A stretch of 64,000 nucleotides of DNA from Rhodobacteraceae bacterium Alg238-R152 (GCA_900537125.1 UNRJ01000009.1:62001-126000), one strand, 5' to 3'; positions 34,045 through 42,701 are shown, counted from the stretch's first letter. Numbers and translations: made by a program. Notes: generated by a model from the letters alone, not told the origin.

Positions 34045-35256
34045 TCAACCCGCTTCCAATGGCAGCGGGTCCACTATATCAAGCCAGCGCACGTACAGCG
34101 CGCACAGCAGCGATGCCGCCACAACGGTCAACATCATCGACATCATCAGCACAGCACCGTTGGCAGGGGTCAAAACCGCCCCGGTCAAACTGGTTAAGGC
34201 AGCGCCCATCGCGACACTCATCGCGCCAGACAGTCCAGATGCACTGCCCGCCAATTTGGGACGCACCGACATCGCGCCGCTGTTGGTAGACGGCAGGGTC
34301 AGCCCATTGCCCATGCCAACAAAAATGACCGCCCCAACATAGGGGATCGGATGCACAAATCCGGCAAGCACAAGTGCAAGCCCAACGCTCAGCCCCACAA
34401 ACCCCACAAGGCGCCCGCCAATCATCAGCTGCCAAAGTGGCCGTCGCTTGGCCAGCCGTCCCGACAAAAATGACCCCAGAGAAAACCCAATGGCAATGGC
34501 ACCTACGGTCATGCCAACCGCGGTGGGACGCAGCCCAAAAACCGAAACGCCAATCAGCACAATGCCGGTGATATAGATGTAGAAAGCCCCAACCGAAAGA
34601 CTGCTGCACAGGGAATAGCCCCAAAACCGGCGTGATTTGAGCAGCTCAGGATAGGTGGCAAACTGCTCCCCCATTGTCGCGGCTCTGTTTGTGTTGGTTT
34701 CCCCCAGATCACGCCAAGTAAGAACCAGCACCCCAAGACCCACCAACGCATAGGCTGCAAAATTAGAGCGCCAGCCAAAGGCTTCATGCAGAAACCCACC
34801 GATGGTTGGACCAGTCATCGGGGCAATGGCCATCACCATCGAGATATACCCCAACATGCTGGCAGCTTCGCGTGGCCCATGCATGTCGCGCACCACGGCT
34901 CGACTTAAGGCAATCCCAACCACACCCGCCGCTTGCAACAACCGGAAGGCCAGAAAGCCCACAATGTCTTGCGCCAGAAAACACCCGGCCGATCCAACAA
35001 CAAAAACCGCCAAACCTGCCAACATGACCGGCCTACGCCCGTAGCGATCGGACAACGGCCCAATGATGATTTGCAACACTGCCGTCACCGCCAAAAAGGC
35101 CCCCATCGACAGGTTGGCCACGGCGTAGTCGACGCCAAAATCCTCCGCAATAGCAGACAGCGACGGAAGAAACATATTGAGTGACAGCACAGACATGGCC
35201 GTCAGCAAAATCAATGTGTTCAGATGCGGCGCACTCCGTTCCGCACCTCTGCTCAA
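34045..35256 (-). CDS. MFS efflux transporter, Bcr/CflA type
   Basis: The 403-residue protein has 12 predicted transmembrane helices. The loop 2-3 motif GPLSDRYGRRPVMLAG and the DHA1-type helix 5 region GPTIGGFLHEAFGWRSNF place it among drug:proton antiporters such as Bcr/CflA. The start is TTG overlapping the stop of the AsmA gene (TTGA), so it is probably the second gene of that operon; the next Met is 20 codons in and would cut the first helix. The substrate is not predictable. Confidence 0.88.
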   Translation of the reverse strand: MSRGAERSAPHLNTLILLTAMSVLSLNMFLPSLSAIAEDFGVDYAVANLSMGAFLAVTAVLQIIIGPLSDRYGRRPVMLAGLAVFVVGSAGCFLAQDIVGFLAFRLLQAAGVVGIALSRAVVRDMHGPREAASMLGYISMVMAIAPMTGPTIGGFLHEAFGWRSNFAAYALVGLGVLVLTWRDLGETNTNRAATMGEQFATYPELLKSRRFWGYSLCSSLSVGAFYIYITGIVLIGVSVFGLRPTAVGMTVGAIAIGFSLGSFLSGRLAKRRPLWQLMIGGRLVGFVGLSVGLALVLAGFVHPIPYVGAVIFVGMGNGLTLPSTNSGAMSVRPKLAGSASGLSGAMSVAMGAALTSLTGAVLTPANGAVLMMSMMLTVVAASLLCALYVRWLDIVDPLPLEAG

Positions 35257-37199
35257 TTGCCGCCCAAAAGGTTCTGCAGTCCGCGCAACGCCTCTTTCTC
35301 CAACTTGTCTTTCACGGCATCCTCGGTGGACTGACCTTCTTGTTTGTCTAGACCCAGCTCTTTCTCCAGCTTCTGTTTGGCTTCATCTTCCACCGCTTTG
35401 ATTTCCTTATCAAAGCTGCGCTTCAAAGCTTTCTCCAAATCTGGAACGATACTGGGATTGCTCCAGCTACCGACGATTTTCACTGGCACAATTAGGCTTG
35501 GCCCATCCGGCCCCCGCAACTGCGGGGAAAACACATAGTCGATGGTGCGCAGTCCCAACCCAACCGTGCCTTTGCCGGTTGCGGCCAGCTTTGAAAGGCT
35601 CATCAGAAGATCATTGTTGGTCAACACACCATCCGCAATCGTCCAAGTCGCCACCATACTGTTGAACACCGTGGTGCCCCCGGTCACATCGCCGCGCAAC
35701 AACTTGTCGAGATCCATACCCTCAATCGTGCCGCGCCCAATCTCCACACTGCCATCGCCACTCATGTTGTTCATCAGCGCATCCAGAGACTCACCTGAAC
35801 TCAGAAACCGGCTTTCAAAATCTGCTTTACCAGTGAACTTGTCCAAATCCGCTGTGGCCGCCAGAAACGGCTGCAGCGATATCTGTGACACGTTCAAATC
35901 ACCACGCACTGAAAACCCACTGCGATTGTTGGCCACAAAGGTGCCCGTCACCGCGCCCTCATAGGCCATCATCTCTTGAAGGGTCGCCACCGCCCGAGAC
36001 CGGTCTATCTTCACCGTTGCACGGGTCTTGCCAAAGGTGATGTCGTTCAAATCCATCGCCTCAGCCGCAAAACTGACCGTTCCGTCCACCAAGCCCAGCG
36101 CACTGGCATCAATCGGCGTTTTGGACCACCCAACTGGCGCCCCGCCGTCATTGGCCGCGCCACCACCTTCTGTCTCCGCCGATACAAACCGCAACGTCTG
36201 GGTCGCCACCTGCGCCGCCACTTTGGGCCGCGCGCCGTTTAGATTTACATCCGCCTGAACTGACAACTCGTTACCCAGCGCCGCCACCTGCCCGCTACGA
36301 ACAGACACCACGCCGTCACGCGTCAGGGTCACATCGCCCTGCACAGCCAGCGGCCCCTCCAAGCCTCCCGCGCCCAGCGCCGCCAAAAACGCCGCCGCAT
36401 CTGCTGCCGCCACATCCAGCTTGCCGCTCGCTTCCGGCGCGATCCCGGCGCGACCGCTGAAGTTGGCTGTGCCTCCGCCAGCCGCCAAGCTCAAGTCCAC
36501 TGCGGACAAGCCGCCGCTGATCATTTCCAGCGGCGCAGCAATCGTTGCATCCACTTTTACTGGCCCGCCAAACGGGCTGGCTTCAATCAAAATATCTGCA
36601 GCTTTGTCCGCTCCCGGCCAGGCCATCTGCAACGACACGCCAGACAACTCCTGCCGTGCCCCGCCATGTTCGATGTAGCGCACCTGCGCATTGGTGATCA
36701 CCAACCGCTCCAGCGCGAAACTTTCAAATCCTGAACCCGCTTCAGGCGCAGAGCTCGATGCAGCCTCGCCACTGGACGGTGCCACTTCAGTCTGACCACC
36801 AGCCTCAGCCGCACCACCACTCAAATCCCAGTTCACCCGCCCGTCAGCAGTCTTCTCTAGCAACACATCCGGCGCCACCAGCTCAACATTTTTGACCCGA
36901 ATGTCGCCGCCTATGGCCGCCATCACATCGACACCAATCACCGCCTTCTCGGCCGTGAACATCGGACCACGTTCGGACCACGCCGCATTGCCAAAACTGA
37001 CCTTCTCCGTGGTCACCCCCAGCACCGGATACCAACTGATGCCAACCTTGCCCTCAAACGACAGCGTGCGCCCAGTCATCGCTTTGACCTGATCCGCCGC
37101 CAGCTTGGCAATCTTCTCCCCCGGCAACGCCACAATCAGCACCACCGCACCAATTGCCAAAATCAAGACCGCTGCCACCAATCCCCGGAGTAGCTTCAT
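35253..37199 (-). CDS. AsmA family protein
   Basis: This 648-residue envelope protein is anchored by one N-terminal helix (LVAAVLILAIGAVVLIVAL, residues about 6-24). The rest is a long beta-rich AsmA/TamB-like body with the N-terminal AsmA signature (GRTLSFEGKVGISWYPVLG) and the C-terminal AsmA_2-type segment (IDYVFSPQLRGPDG). Proteins of this group bridge the periplasm and are linked to outer-membrane assembly or lipid transfer. The ATG at 37199 has GGGAGAT upstream; the open frame before it is not used. The last 60 residues are highly charged. Confidence 0.9.
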   Translation of the reverse strand: MKLLRGLVAAVLILAIGAVVLIVALPGEKIAKLAADQVKAMTGRTLSFEGKVGISWYPVLGVTTEKVSFGNAAWSERGPMFTAEKAVIGVDVMAAIGGDIRVKNVELVAPDVLLEKTADGRVNWDLSGGAAEAGGQTEVAPSSGEAASSSAPEAGSGFESFALERLVITNAQVRYIEHGGARQELSGVSLQMAWPGADKAADILIEASPFGGPVKVDATIAAPLEMISGGLSAVDLSLAAGGGTANFSGRAGIAPEASGKLDVAAADAAAFLAALGAGGLEGPLAVQGDVTLTRDGVVSVRSGQVAALGNELSVQADVNLNGARPKVAAQVATQTLRFVSAETEGGGAANDGGAPVGWSKTPIDASALGLVDGTVSFAAEAMDLNDITFGKTRATVKIDRSRAVATLQEMMAYEGAVTGTFVANNRSGFSVRGDLNVSQISLQPFLAATADLDKFTGKADFESRFLSSGESLDALMNNMSGDGSVEIGRGTIEGMDLDKLLRGDVTGGTTVFNSMVATWTIADGVLTNNDLLMSLSKLAATGKGTVGLGLRTIDYVFSPQLRGPDGPSLIVPVKIVGSWSNPSIVPDLEKALKRSFDKEIKAVEDEAKQKLEKELGLDKQEGQSTEDAVKDKLEKEALRGLQNLLGGN

Positions 37200-37284
37200 C
37201 GGAGATCTCCCTTTATTGCTCAAACGGAGCCTAAGCGCCCAAGAACACACACGCAATCACACATATGATCAAACACCCCGGCGC

Positions 37285-37349
37285 CGCTTCTTCTTGCCAA
37301 AAATATCCTGGGGGAGGCCCATCTGTGATGGGGCGGGGGCAAAGCCCCC
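37285..37349 (-). repeat. Intergenic repeat, copy 2 (inverted relative to copy 1)
   Basis: Read on the minus strand, it has GGGGGC-TTT-GCCCCC, a spacer, CTCCCCCAGGATATTTT and GGCAAGAAGAA, matching 30577-30633 block by block; only the spacer differs. This copy sits between the divergent AsmA and rimO genes, where it cannot be a simple terminator for either. Confidence 0.75.
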
Positions 37350-37394
37350 AAGCTGCATCACTCCCCCTTTGCCAAACCGCGCGCACTGCCCTAT

Positions 37395-38789
37395 ATGCGC
37401 CCCATGTCCAGCAATCCGCCAGAACTCCGCCCCGACCTCGCCCGCACCACCCTCACAGGGGATGCGCGCCCCGGCCAGCCCACCATCGGCATGGTTTCCC
37501 TTGGCTGTCCCAAAGCCTTGGTCGACAGCGAGCGCATCCTCACCCGTTTGCGGGCTGAAGGCTATGGCATCTCGCCGGACTACTCTGGCGCCGATGCGGT
37601 GATTGTGAACACCTGCGGCTTTCTGGATTCTGCCAAGGCCGAGAGTCTGCAAGCGATTGGCGAGGCCATTCAGGAAAACGGCAAAGTGATTGTGACCGGC
37701 TGCCTTGGCGCGGAGCCCGAGTACATCACCGGCGCGCATCCCAAAGTGCTGGCTGTGACTGGTCCCCATCAATATGAGCAGGTGCTCGATGCGGTACACG
37801 GCGCTGTGCCACCCAGCCCTGACCCCTTCATTGACCTGCTGCCGGCCAAAAACGTGTCGCTCACCCCGCGGCACTACAGCTATCTAAAGATTTCAGAGGG
37901 GTGCAACCACAAGTGCAAGTTCTGCATCATCCCGGACATGCGCGGCAAGCTGGCCTCCCGTCCGGTGCATGCGATCCTGCGGGAAGCTGAGAAACTGGTT
38001 GAGAGCGGCGTGCGAGAACTCTTGGTGATCTCCCAAGACACCTCCGCCTATGGGCTGGACCGCAAATACAGCACCCATCCGTGGAAAGACCGCGAGGTGC
38101 GCAGCCACATCACCGATCTGGCCCGTGAACTTGGCCAATTCGACGCCTGGGTGCGCCTGCATTACGTCTACCCCTACCCGCATGTGCGTGACCTGATCCC
38201 GCTGATGGTCGACGGGCTGATCCTGCCTTATCTGGACATCCCGTTTCAACACAGCCACCCGGACACGCTCAAACGCATGGCCCGCCCGGCGCATACCTCC
38301 AAAACCCTGACCGAGATCGCCGCTTGGCGTGACATCTGCCCAGACATCACCCTGCGCTCCACTTTCATTGTCGGCTACCCCGGCGAAACCGAAGCCGAGT
38401 TCCAGCACCTCCTGGATTGGATGGACGAAGCCCAACTCGACCGTGTTGGCTGCTTCCAGTACGAAAACGTCGACGGCGCCCGCTCCAACGACCTGCCAGA
38501 CCACGTCCCTGCCGAGGTCAAGCAAGAGCGCTGGGAACGGTTTATGGAAAAGGCCCAAGCCATATCTGAGGCCAAACTCGCCGCCAAAGTCGGACAGACC
38601 ATGGACGTCATTGTCGACGACATTGATGAGGACGGCATCGCCACCTGCCGCACCAAAGCCGATGCACCAGAGATTGACGGCAACCTGTTCATTGACGAAG
38701 GCACCGATGGATTGACCGTTGGCGACATCGTGTCTGTGGAAGTGGATGAGGCTGGGGAGTATGATTTGTGGGGGTGCATCGCGAAATAG
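37395..38789 (+). CDS. rimO: RimO, ribosomal protein S12 methylthiotransferase
   Basis: RimO is a radical-SAM enzyme that adds a methylthio group to the conserved Asp of ribosomal protein S12. The 464-residue protein has the UPF0004 domain with cluster ligands in [24 protein letters not shown] and [11 protein letters not shown], the radical-SAM motif [13 protein letters not shown] (C-x3-C-x2-C), and a C-terminal TRAM-like domain ending EYDLWGCI. An ATG nine bases later is an alternative start. A 9-bp stem begins directly at the stop. Confidence 0.95.
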   Translation: MRPMSSNPPELRPDLARTTLTGDARPGQPTIGMVSLGCPKALVDSERILTRLRAEGYGISPDYSGADAVIVNTCGFLDSAKAESLQAIGEAIQENGKVIVTGCLGAEPEYITGAHPKVLAVTGPHQYEQVLDAVHGAVPPSPDPFIDLLPAKNVSLTPRHYSYLKISEGCNHKCKFCIIPDMRGKLASRPVHAILREAEKLVESGVRELLVISQDTSAYGLDRKYSTHPWKDREVRSHITDLARELGQFDAWVRLHYVYPYPHVRDLIPLMVDGLILPYLDIPFQHSHPDTLKRMARPAHTSKTLTEIAAWRDICPDITLRSTFIVGYPGETEAEFQHLLDWMDEAQLDRVGCFQYENVDGARSNDLPDHVPAEVKQERWERFMEKAQAISEAKLAAKVGQTMDVIVDDIDEDGIATCRTKADAPEIDGNLFIDEGTDGLTVGDIVSVEVDEAGEYDLWGCIAK

Positions 38790-38833
38790 AAATGCTCCAG
38801 TGGAGCATTTCAGCGAAGCACGGGCGGAGCCCC
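38790..38833 (+). repeat. REP-like palindrome, copy A
   Basis: AAATGCTCC-AGT-GGAGCATTT is a perfect 9-bp stem with a three-base loop, followed by CAGCGAAGCACGGGCGGAGC. It begins right at the rimO stop. The same plan (9-bp stem, three-base loop, TTT, then CAGC...GGGCGGAGCCC) recurs at 39798. It may serve as the rimO terminator. Confidence 0.65.
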
Positions 38834-38878
38834 ACTCACTACCAAAGCAATACTTGCGCGAGTTGGCGTGGGAATACG

Positions 38879-39676
38879 CTATCGATAACTCGCGGCCGAT
38901 TTCACGACATTTGGCTCGAACCCGTTCTTCCTCAAAAATGCCTTTACTACGCTTTCGGGAGTTTTGTTTTTTGGTCCCAGGGTCACATAGTCCACGAACT
39001 CCGGATCAAGTTTAATTTGTATATGGGGACGAATTGCCCCAGCCCGCAGCGTAAACTCAAAAATATCGTTCTCAGGAAGGCTTTGCATACAGTAGAGCCT
39101 CCACTCACCTTCCTCTTCAAACGCATGATTCTTGTACTCATAAAACTGGCCCGCAGTCTCCCATTTCTCGGGTGACAGGTCTATTCTCGCAGTAGTGAAA
39201 TTCTCCTCTACACGAACAGAGGCGATATCTTGACCAAACACGTCAAAAATCTTCTGGACAAAACCATGACTTTCTAGGCGCCCATATTTGACTTTCGCAT
39301 ACCTAAGCTTGTGCGGTGGCAGTTCGTGACTTCGAGCCAGTCTCTCAATCGCATCCGGCTTGAACGCGACCGAAAACCCAGCCCCGTCCTCTGCGTAGCC
39401 GCGCCATTGGCTTAACAAGTCCTCCTTTTCTGAGAAGCACATTCCGAACGCGTACCGTTCATAAAAAAATGGGCTCAAGGCCGCGTCTACCTTCCTCGCT
39501 CCATCCAGGTTGCTCCGTTTCGCTAGCGCTTTGTATTGCTGAAGCGCCCACAGACCCTCAAGGCCATCATTCGAGTGGTTCAGGGACGTTAGCCACAGCT
39601 TCCGTTTTTCGACTAACGAGAAAAACGTGGCGCTTGAGCAGTAGTAGAACAAATTCTCGGGCATATATTCCCTCAT
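38879..39676 (-). CDS. DUF2971 domain-containing protein
   Basis: The 265-residue soluble protein has the DUF2971 pattern: LFYYCSSATFFSLVEKRKLWLTS-like start, FGMCFSEKEDLLSQWRGYAEDGAGFSVAF in the middle, EEGEWRLYC and ITLGPK-like VTLGPKNKTPESV near the end. The function is unknown; the fold may relate to ADP-ribosyltransferase-like or defence proteins, but that is unproven. GC content looks lower than in the neighbouring genes, and the gene stands alone between REP-like palindromes, which suggests transfer. An ATG 12 bases downstream is a possible alternative start. Confidence 0.8.
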   Translation of the reverse strand: MREYMPENLFYYCSSATFFSLVEKRKLWLTSLNHSNDGLEGLWALQQYKALAKRSNLDGARKVDAALSPFFYERYAFGMCFSEKEDLLSQWRGYAEDGAGFSVAFKPDAIERLARSHELPPHKLRYAKVKYGRLESHGFVQKIFDVFGQDIASVRVEENFTTARIDLSPEKWETAGQFYEYKNHAFEEEGEWRLYCMQSLPENDIFEFTLRAGAIRPHIQIKLDPEFVDYVTLGPKNKTPESVVKAFLRKNGFEPNVVKSAASYR

Positions 39677-39738
39677 ATAACTTCAACCAAATAGCCACCT
39701 GCTGTCATACCAGCACAACCATAAACTGTCCCCATCAG

Positions 39739-39868
39739 CGCCCGCCCCTGGGTGCGGGCTGAAAGCGCCCTCCCGTGGGGAGCGCGCGGCGTCTTGGAAA
39801 GGATCCGGGGGATCCTTTCAGCCGCAAGCGGGCGGAGCCCAAGGCGCTGGCTGAACCACAGGTTCAGC
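39739..39868. repeat. REP-like pair (BIME-like) plus extra hairpin
   Basis: A minus-oriented copy (CGGGCTGAAA, then stem CTCCC-GTG-GGGAG near 39770) faces a plus-oriented copy: AAAGGATCC-GGG-GGATCCTTT at 39798-39818, then CAGCCGCAAGCGGGCGGAGC. A further perfect hairpin GCTGAACC-ACA-GGTTCAGC follows at 39850-39868. All loops are three bases. The stretch lies between the DUF2971 and DUF1330 genes and holds no coding frame I can support. Confidence 0.6.
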
Positions 39869-39957
39869 TCAAGGAAGAGCCAATCCAAACCCACTTTGAA
39901 AAACCAAAGACCCACTCCGCTTTCCCTGCTACGCTCCCCAAAACAGGGAGACCCACA

Positions 39958-40245
39958 ATGCCTGCGTATCTGATCTACGACGTCGACATCCACGATCCAG
40001 AACCCTACGGCCAATTCATGGCGCAGGTGAAACCGCTGGTCGAGAAAATGGGCGGCACATACCTCGTGCGCGGCGGCGCCCATGAGGTGCTCGAAGGCGA
40101 CTGGTCGCCCAGCCGCATCGTGTTGTTTGAATTTCCAGATATGGACAGCGCCCGCGCGCTGTTTAATTCACCGGATTACGCCCCGCTCAAAGCCCTGCGG
40201 CAAAGCTGCTCCACCGGCAAGGCGGTGGTGGTCGAAGGCCTGTAA
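39958..40245 (+). CDS. DUF1330 family protein
   Basis: This is a 95-residue dimeric alpha/beta-barrel (ferredoxin-like) type protein: PAYLIYDVDIHDPEPYGQF at the start, KMGGTYLVRGGAHEVLEGDW, and RIVLFEFPDMDSARALFNSPDY, which are the DUF1330 signatures. The function is unknown. The ATG follows AGGGAG at good distance. A longer upstream frame exists but runs through the repeat region and is not used. The stop codon lies in the loop of a hairpin shared with the convergent neighbour. Confidence 0.88.
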   Translation: MPAYLIYDVDIHDPEPYGQFMAQVKPLVEKMGGTYLVRGGAHEVLEGDWSPSRIVLFEFPDMDSARALFNSPDYAPLKALRQSCSTGKAVVVEGL

Positions 40246-40254
40246 CGGCCTTCG
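40233..40254. terminator. Hairpin between convergent DUF1330 and small Cys-protein genes
   Basis: CGAAGGCC and GGCCTTCG form an 8-bp perfect stem whose six-base loop contains the DUF1330 stop codon. No T-run. It may act as a two-way barrier. Confidence 0.4.
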
Positions 40255-40265
40255 CATGAGGACAT

Positions 40266-40514
40266 TCAGCCCTGCTGCATTTCTTTGAACAGCTCCACGT
40301 TCATGCAGTAGTCCGGCGCATTGGCCGCACTGTCGTTGAGGTCCTGAAACTTCTGGCAGGCTCCCAGCTCCTTGCATTGGGTGCATTGCATCACCGCACT
40401 GCGGTACTCTTTAGCTTTCTCCGGGTTGGCCATAATCACTTCCTCCCAATCCACGCCAACGCGTTTGGACATGCCTGTGACCAAATCGCTGTGCTGGCTC
40501 ATTTTCTCAAACAT
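40266..40514 (-). CDS. Small Cys-motif protein 4 of 4 (DUF6455-like)
   Basis: The 82-residue protein has an N-terminal helix (SDLVTGMSKRVGVDWEEVI) and the pattern C-x2-C-x5-C-x16-C (CTQCKELGAC, then PDYC). This arrangement suggests a small zinc or iron-sulfur site. It is the last of four tandem paralogues read leftward, has its own AAGGAG site, and is the most divergent of the four in the N-terminal part. I believe the family is DUF6455, restricted largely to Rhodobacterales; no function is known to me. Confidence 0.8.
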   Translation of the reverse strand: MFEKMSQHSDLVTGMSKRVGVDWEEVIMANPEKAKEYRSAVMQCTQCKELGACQKFQDLNDSAANAPDYCMNVELFKEMQQG

Positions 40515-40547
40515 CGCTGGCTCCTTTTTCTGTTGTGACGCACGGGC

Positions 40548-40814
40548 TCAGCCCGCCGCCAATTTCCCAAACAACTCTGCATGACAACAAAACTCTGGCG
40601 CTTGCGTCTCCGCCCCTGCCTGCTGCCCCAGAAAACTCTGGCACGCCTCGGTATGCGGACACATGCGGCAACGCGTGACCATGGCGGCGTAGTCTTCCGC
40701 GCTCAGGCTCTGATCCATCATCGCTTCGCTCAACGACACCCCCAGCACCCGCGCCATGCTGCGCGTCAGCCAGAAATGTGTCACCGGGTCGCCCAATGGC
40801 TGTACGTTTCCCAT
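40548..40814 (-). CDS. Small Cys-motif protein 3 of 4 (DUF6455-like)
   Basis: The 88-residue protein has HFWLTRSMARVLGVSLSEAM, then EDYAAMVTRCRMCPHTEAC (C-x2-C-x5-C), and a final Cys pair in PEFCCHAELF. The ATG at 40814 shares its base with the stop of the next upstream paralogue (TGATG); a GTG one codon earlier is possible. It pairs most closely with protein 2 (40814-41095) in the MVxxCRxC segment. Function unknown; a metal-binding role is inferred from the Cys spacing. Confidence 0.8.
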   Translation of the reverse strand: MGNVQPLGDPVTHFWLTRSMARVLGVSLSEAMMDQSLSAEDYAAMVTRCRMCPHTEACQSFLGQQAGAETQAPEFCCHAELFGKLAAG

Positions 40815-41095
40815 CACCCCTGCGCCTCCAACGCATCTTTGAGCCGCTTAAAACGGTCTTTGTTCACACAGGCCTCCGGTGCGCTCTCTTCAGTCTGCGC
40901 ATCGCGTTCGTGCGCTTCCAGGTAACGATCACACCCGGCCTCCCAGTCACACCCGCGACAGTTCTCCACCATCTCGGCCCAATCTTCTTGTGAGAGCTGC
41001 GCCCGCGCCATCGCCGCCACCAAATCGGTCTGGGTCAACTGCGCCATGCGCTGTGCCAGCCAATAATGCTGTGTGCGATCTCCCAGCGGTTTCAT
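40814..41095 (-). CDS. Small Cys-motif protein 2 of 4 (DUF6455-like)
   Basis: The 93-residue protein opens MKPLGDRTQHYWLAQRMAQL, has LSQEDWAEMVENCRGCDWEAGC (C-x2-C-x5-C) and a fourth Cys in APEACVNK 20 residues later. This is close to what I remember as the typical form of the family (QEDWAxMVxxCRGC). It is translationally coupled to protein 3. No signal peptide or membrane segment is seen, so it is probably cytoplasmic. Confidence 0.82.
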   Translation of the reverse strand: MKPLGDRTQHYWLAQRMAQLTQTDLVAAMARAQLSQEDWAEMVENCRGCDWEAGCDRYLEAHERDAQTEESAPEACVNKDRFKRLKDALEAQG

Positions 41096-41124
41096 CTCTC
41101 ACCTTCCTGCCCCGCGACGGTGGC

Positions 41125-41394
41125 CTATTGCTCACCTTGCAAGCGTTTCAGCAGCGTGGTGTTGCGGCAATAATGCGGCGTGGCCACAACCGCGCCATCC
41201 TCTTGCAGCCGTTGTGCGCAATCTTCTGGCTGGCTGCAGGTGGTGCAGCGCAGAACAGCGTCCGAAATCTCGTCAAACTTCAGCGCGCCACGAATGGCGG
41301 CCTCTTGCAAATCCATCCCCAAACGGCTGGCCGTGTCATCCAACAGCGCCGCGTGGTGGCGCAACTGGGTAGTCCGATCTGAAACAAGGGTCAT
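41125..41394 (-). CDS. Small Cys-motif protein 1 of 4 (DUF6455-like)
   Basis: The 89-residue protein is the first gene of the four-gene row. It has ALLDDTASRLGMDLQEAAIRG, then VLRCTTCSQPEDC (C-x2-C-x5-C) and HYCRNTTLL with the last Cys 16 residues on. Thirty bases separate it from protein 2. No promoter is evident in the 99 bases up to the IMPACT-domain gene, which is read in the same direction, so co-transcription from further right is possible. Confidence 0.8.
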   Translation of the reverse strand: MTLVSDRTTQLRHHAALLDDTASRLGMDLQEAAIRGALKFDEISDAVLRCTTCSQPEDCAQRLQEDGAVVATPHYCRNTTLLKRLQGEQ

Positions 41395-41493
41395 AGGCGC
41401 ATCTCCAATGGCTGACCGACACAGTCTATCAGCAGAGGCCGCGCCCCCCCTTGACCTGTATCAATCGCCAATCTGAGATGAATTTGACCGCGC

Positions 41494-41847
41494 TTAGCTC
41501 AGCGCTTCGAGGTACGCTCGCACACAGTCCTGCACCCGACGAAACCGATCACCGCCAAGTTTTGTGCCGCCATACCAACGGGTTACCACTACAATGTGAT
41601 CTGCGAGTGCTTCTCGCTCCAACATACGCAGGATCACCAAGCCAGCCCCGCTTTCGCCGTCATCACTCTTGAGCGGCGTGCCGTCCTCCATCAAAACAGC
41701 CCAGGTATTGTGGGTCGCTTTGGCAAATTTCTTATTGCGCTTGAGCTCTTTCAGAAAGGCGTCTGCCTCTTTGCGACTGGCCACCTTGCCGCCGGACACT
41801 GCATATTTGCTGCCCCGGTCGGTGACCACATTGGTCAGCTGCAACAC
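41494..41847 (-). CDS. IMPACT-domain protein (YigZ N-terminal-like)
   Basis: The 117-residue protein consists only of the UPF0029/IMPACT N-terminal domain: SRKEADAFLKELKRNKKFAKATHNTWA, SDDGESGAGLVILRMLE and VVVTRWYGGTKLGGDRF are the family signatures. The C-terminal domain found in YigZ is absent, but such short forms are common. The start is GTG (TTG next to it), four bases after the M48 peptidase stop, so the two are probably co-transcribed. A role in translation control is known only for eukaryotic IMPACT. Confidence 0.85.
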   Translation of the reverse strand: MLQLTNVVTDRGSKYAVSGGKVASRKEADAFLKELKRNKKFAKATHNTWAVLMEDGTPLKSDDGESGAGLVILRMLEREALADHIVVVTRWYGGTKLGGDRFRRVQDCVRAYLEALS

Positions 41848-41851
41848 GCGA

Positions 41852-42586
41852 TTACAACCCAGCCGCGGTTTGCTTCACAATCGCCACGCGCGATGCATTG
41901 GGCGGGTGTGTGCCCAGAAACTGGTTGCCCGGATCCGGCGTGCGCTCAAAGAAATTCACCCCAATCAGCGGATCATAGCCAGACTTTTTGGTGAGGATGG
42001 TGCCAAGCTGGTCGGCCTCCAGCTCGTGGCTCTTAGAGAAGCTGCGCGCACCGACGCCAGCCCCCAAATCCATCGCCGCCTCCACGGCGCTCGAGTTTCC
42101 ACCGGCCGCAGCCACCAAAATCGCACCCAATGCTGCCCCCGCCATGGCATTGCCCTGACTGCGGGCAATATGGCCTTTGATGTGGTGTGCCGCCTCATGC
42201 CCCATGACAAAGGCCAGCTCATGGCTGTTACGGGTTTCCGCAACCAAAGGTGCAGTGAAGATAATCAACGGCCGACCGTTCTTGTCCAATGTCTGATAGG
42301 CGTTGGCGACCTTTGTTTCTTTGGGATCAACGTAAATCTTATAATCACAATTGGTACCCGGCGCCGTGCGCGCTTTACACTCGCGTTCCACAACAGCTTC
42401 CATGCGCGCTTTCACCGGCGCCACGCGGGCCGTCGCTTGCCCCGTCGAAATCTTTGCTGCGGGCTTCTGTTGCACAGCTGGCTGCGGTGTCGGACTGGTT
42501 GTCGTCGTGGTTGAGACACAGCCACTTATCACCAAAGCAGCGGCAAGGCCGATCAATCTGGCTTCCACAGGCAATTTCCGGCGCAT
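41852..42586 (-). CDS. M48 family metallopeptidase, lipoprotein
   Basis: The 244-residue protein begins MRRKLPVEARLIGLAAALVISGC, a lipoprotein signal with lipobox VISGC, then a Thr/Pro/Gln-rich linker. The zinc site is FVMGHEAAHHIKGH (HExxH) with the third ligand Glu expected in SHELEADQLG. The size and layout match BepA/LoiP-like or Ycal-type periplasmic proteases that check outer-membrane proteins. The ATG at 42586 has GGGAGGG upstream; a start 24 bases earlier would spoil the signal peptide. Confidence 0.9.
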   Translation of the reverse strand: MRRKLPVEARLIGLAAALVISGCVSTTTTTSPTPQPAVQQKPAAKISTGQATARVAPVKARMEAVVERECKARTAPGTNCDYKIYVDPKETKVANAYQTLDKNGRPLIIFTAPLVAETRNSHELAFVMGHEAAHHIKGHIARSQGNAMAGAALGAILVAAAGGNSSAVEAAMDLGAGVGARSFSKSHELEADQLGTILTKKSGYDPLIGVNFFERTPDPGNQFLGTHPPNASRVAIVKQTAAGL

Positions 42587-42701
42587 GACGTCCCTCCCAA
42601 AAGTGTCCAAATGTGTGACCTACTCGTGAATTTACCATCTAAACCCCCAGAGACCAGTGGGAATTACTTGCGCCTCCTCCCCGATCCGCTACGCTAAAGC
42701 C

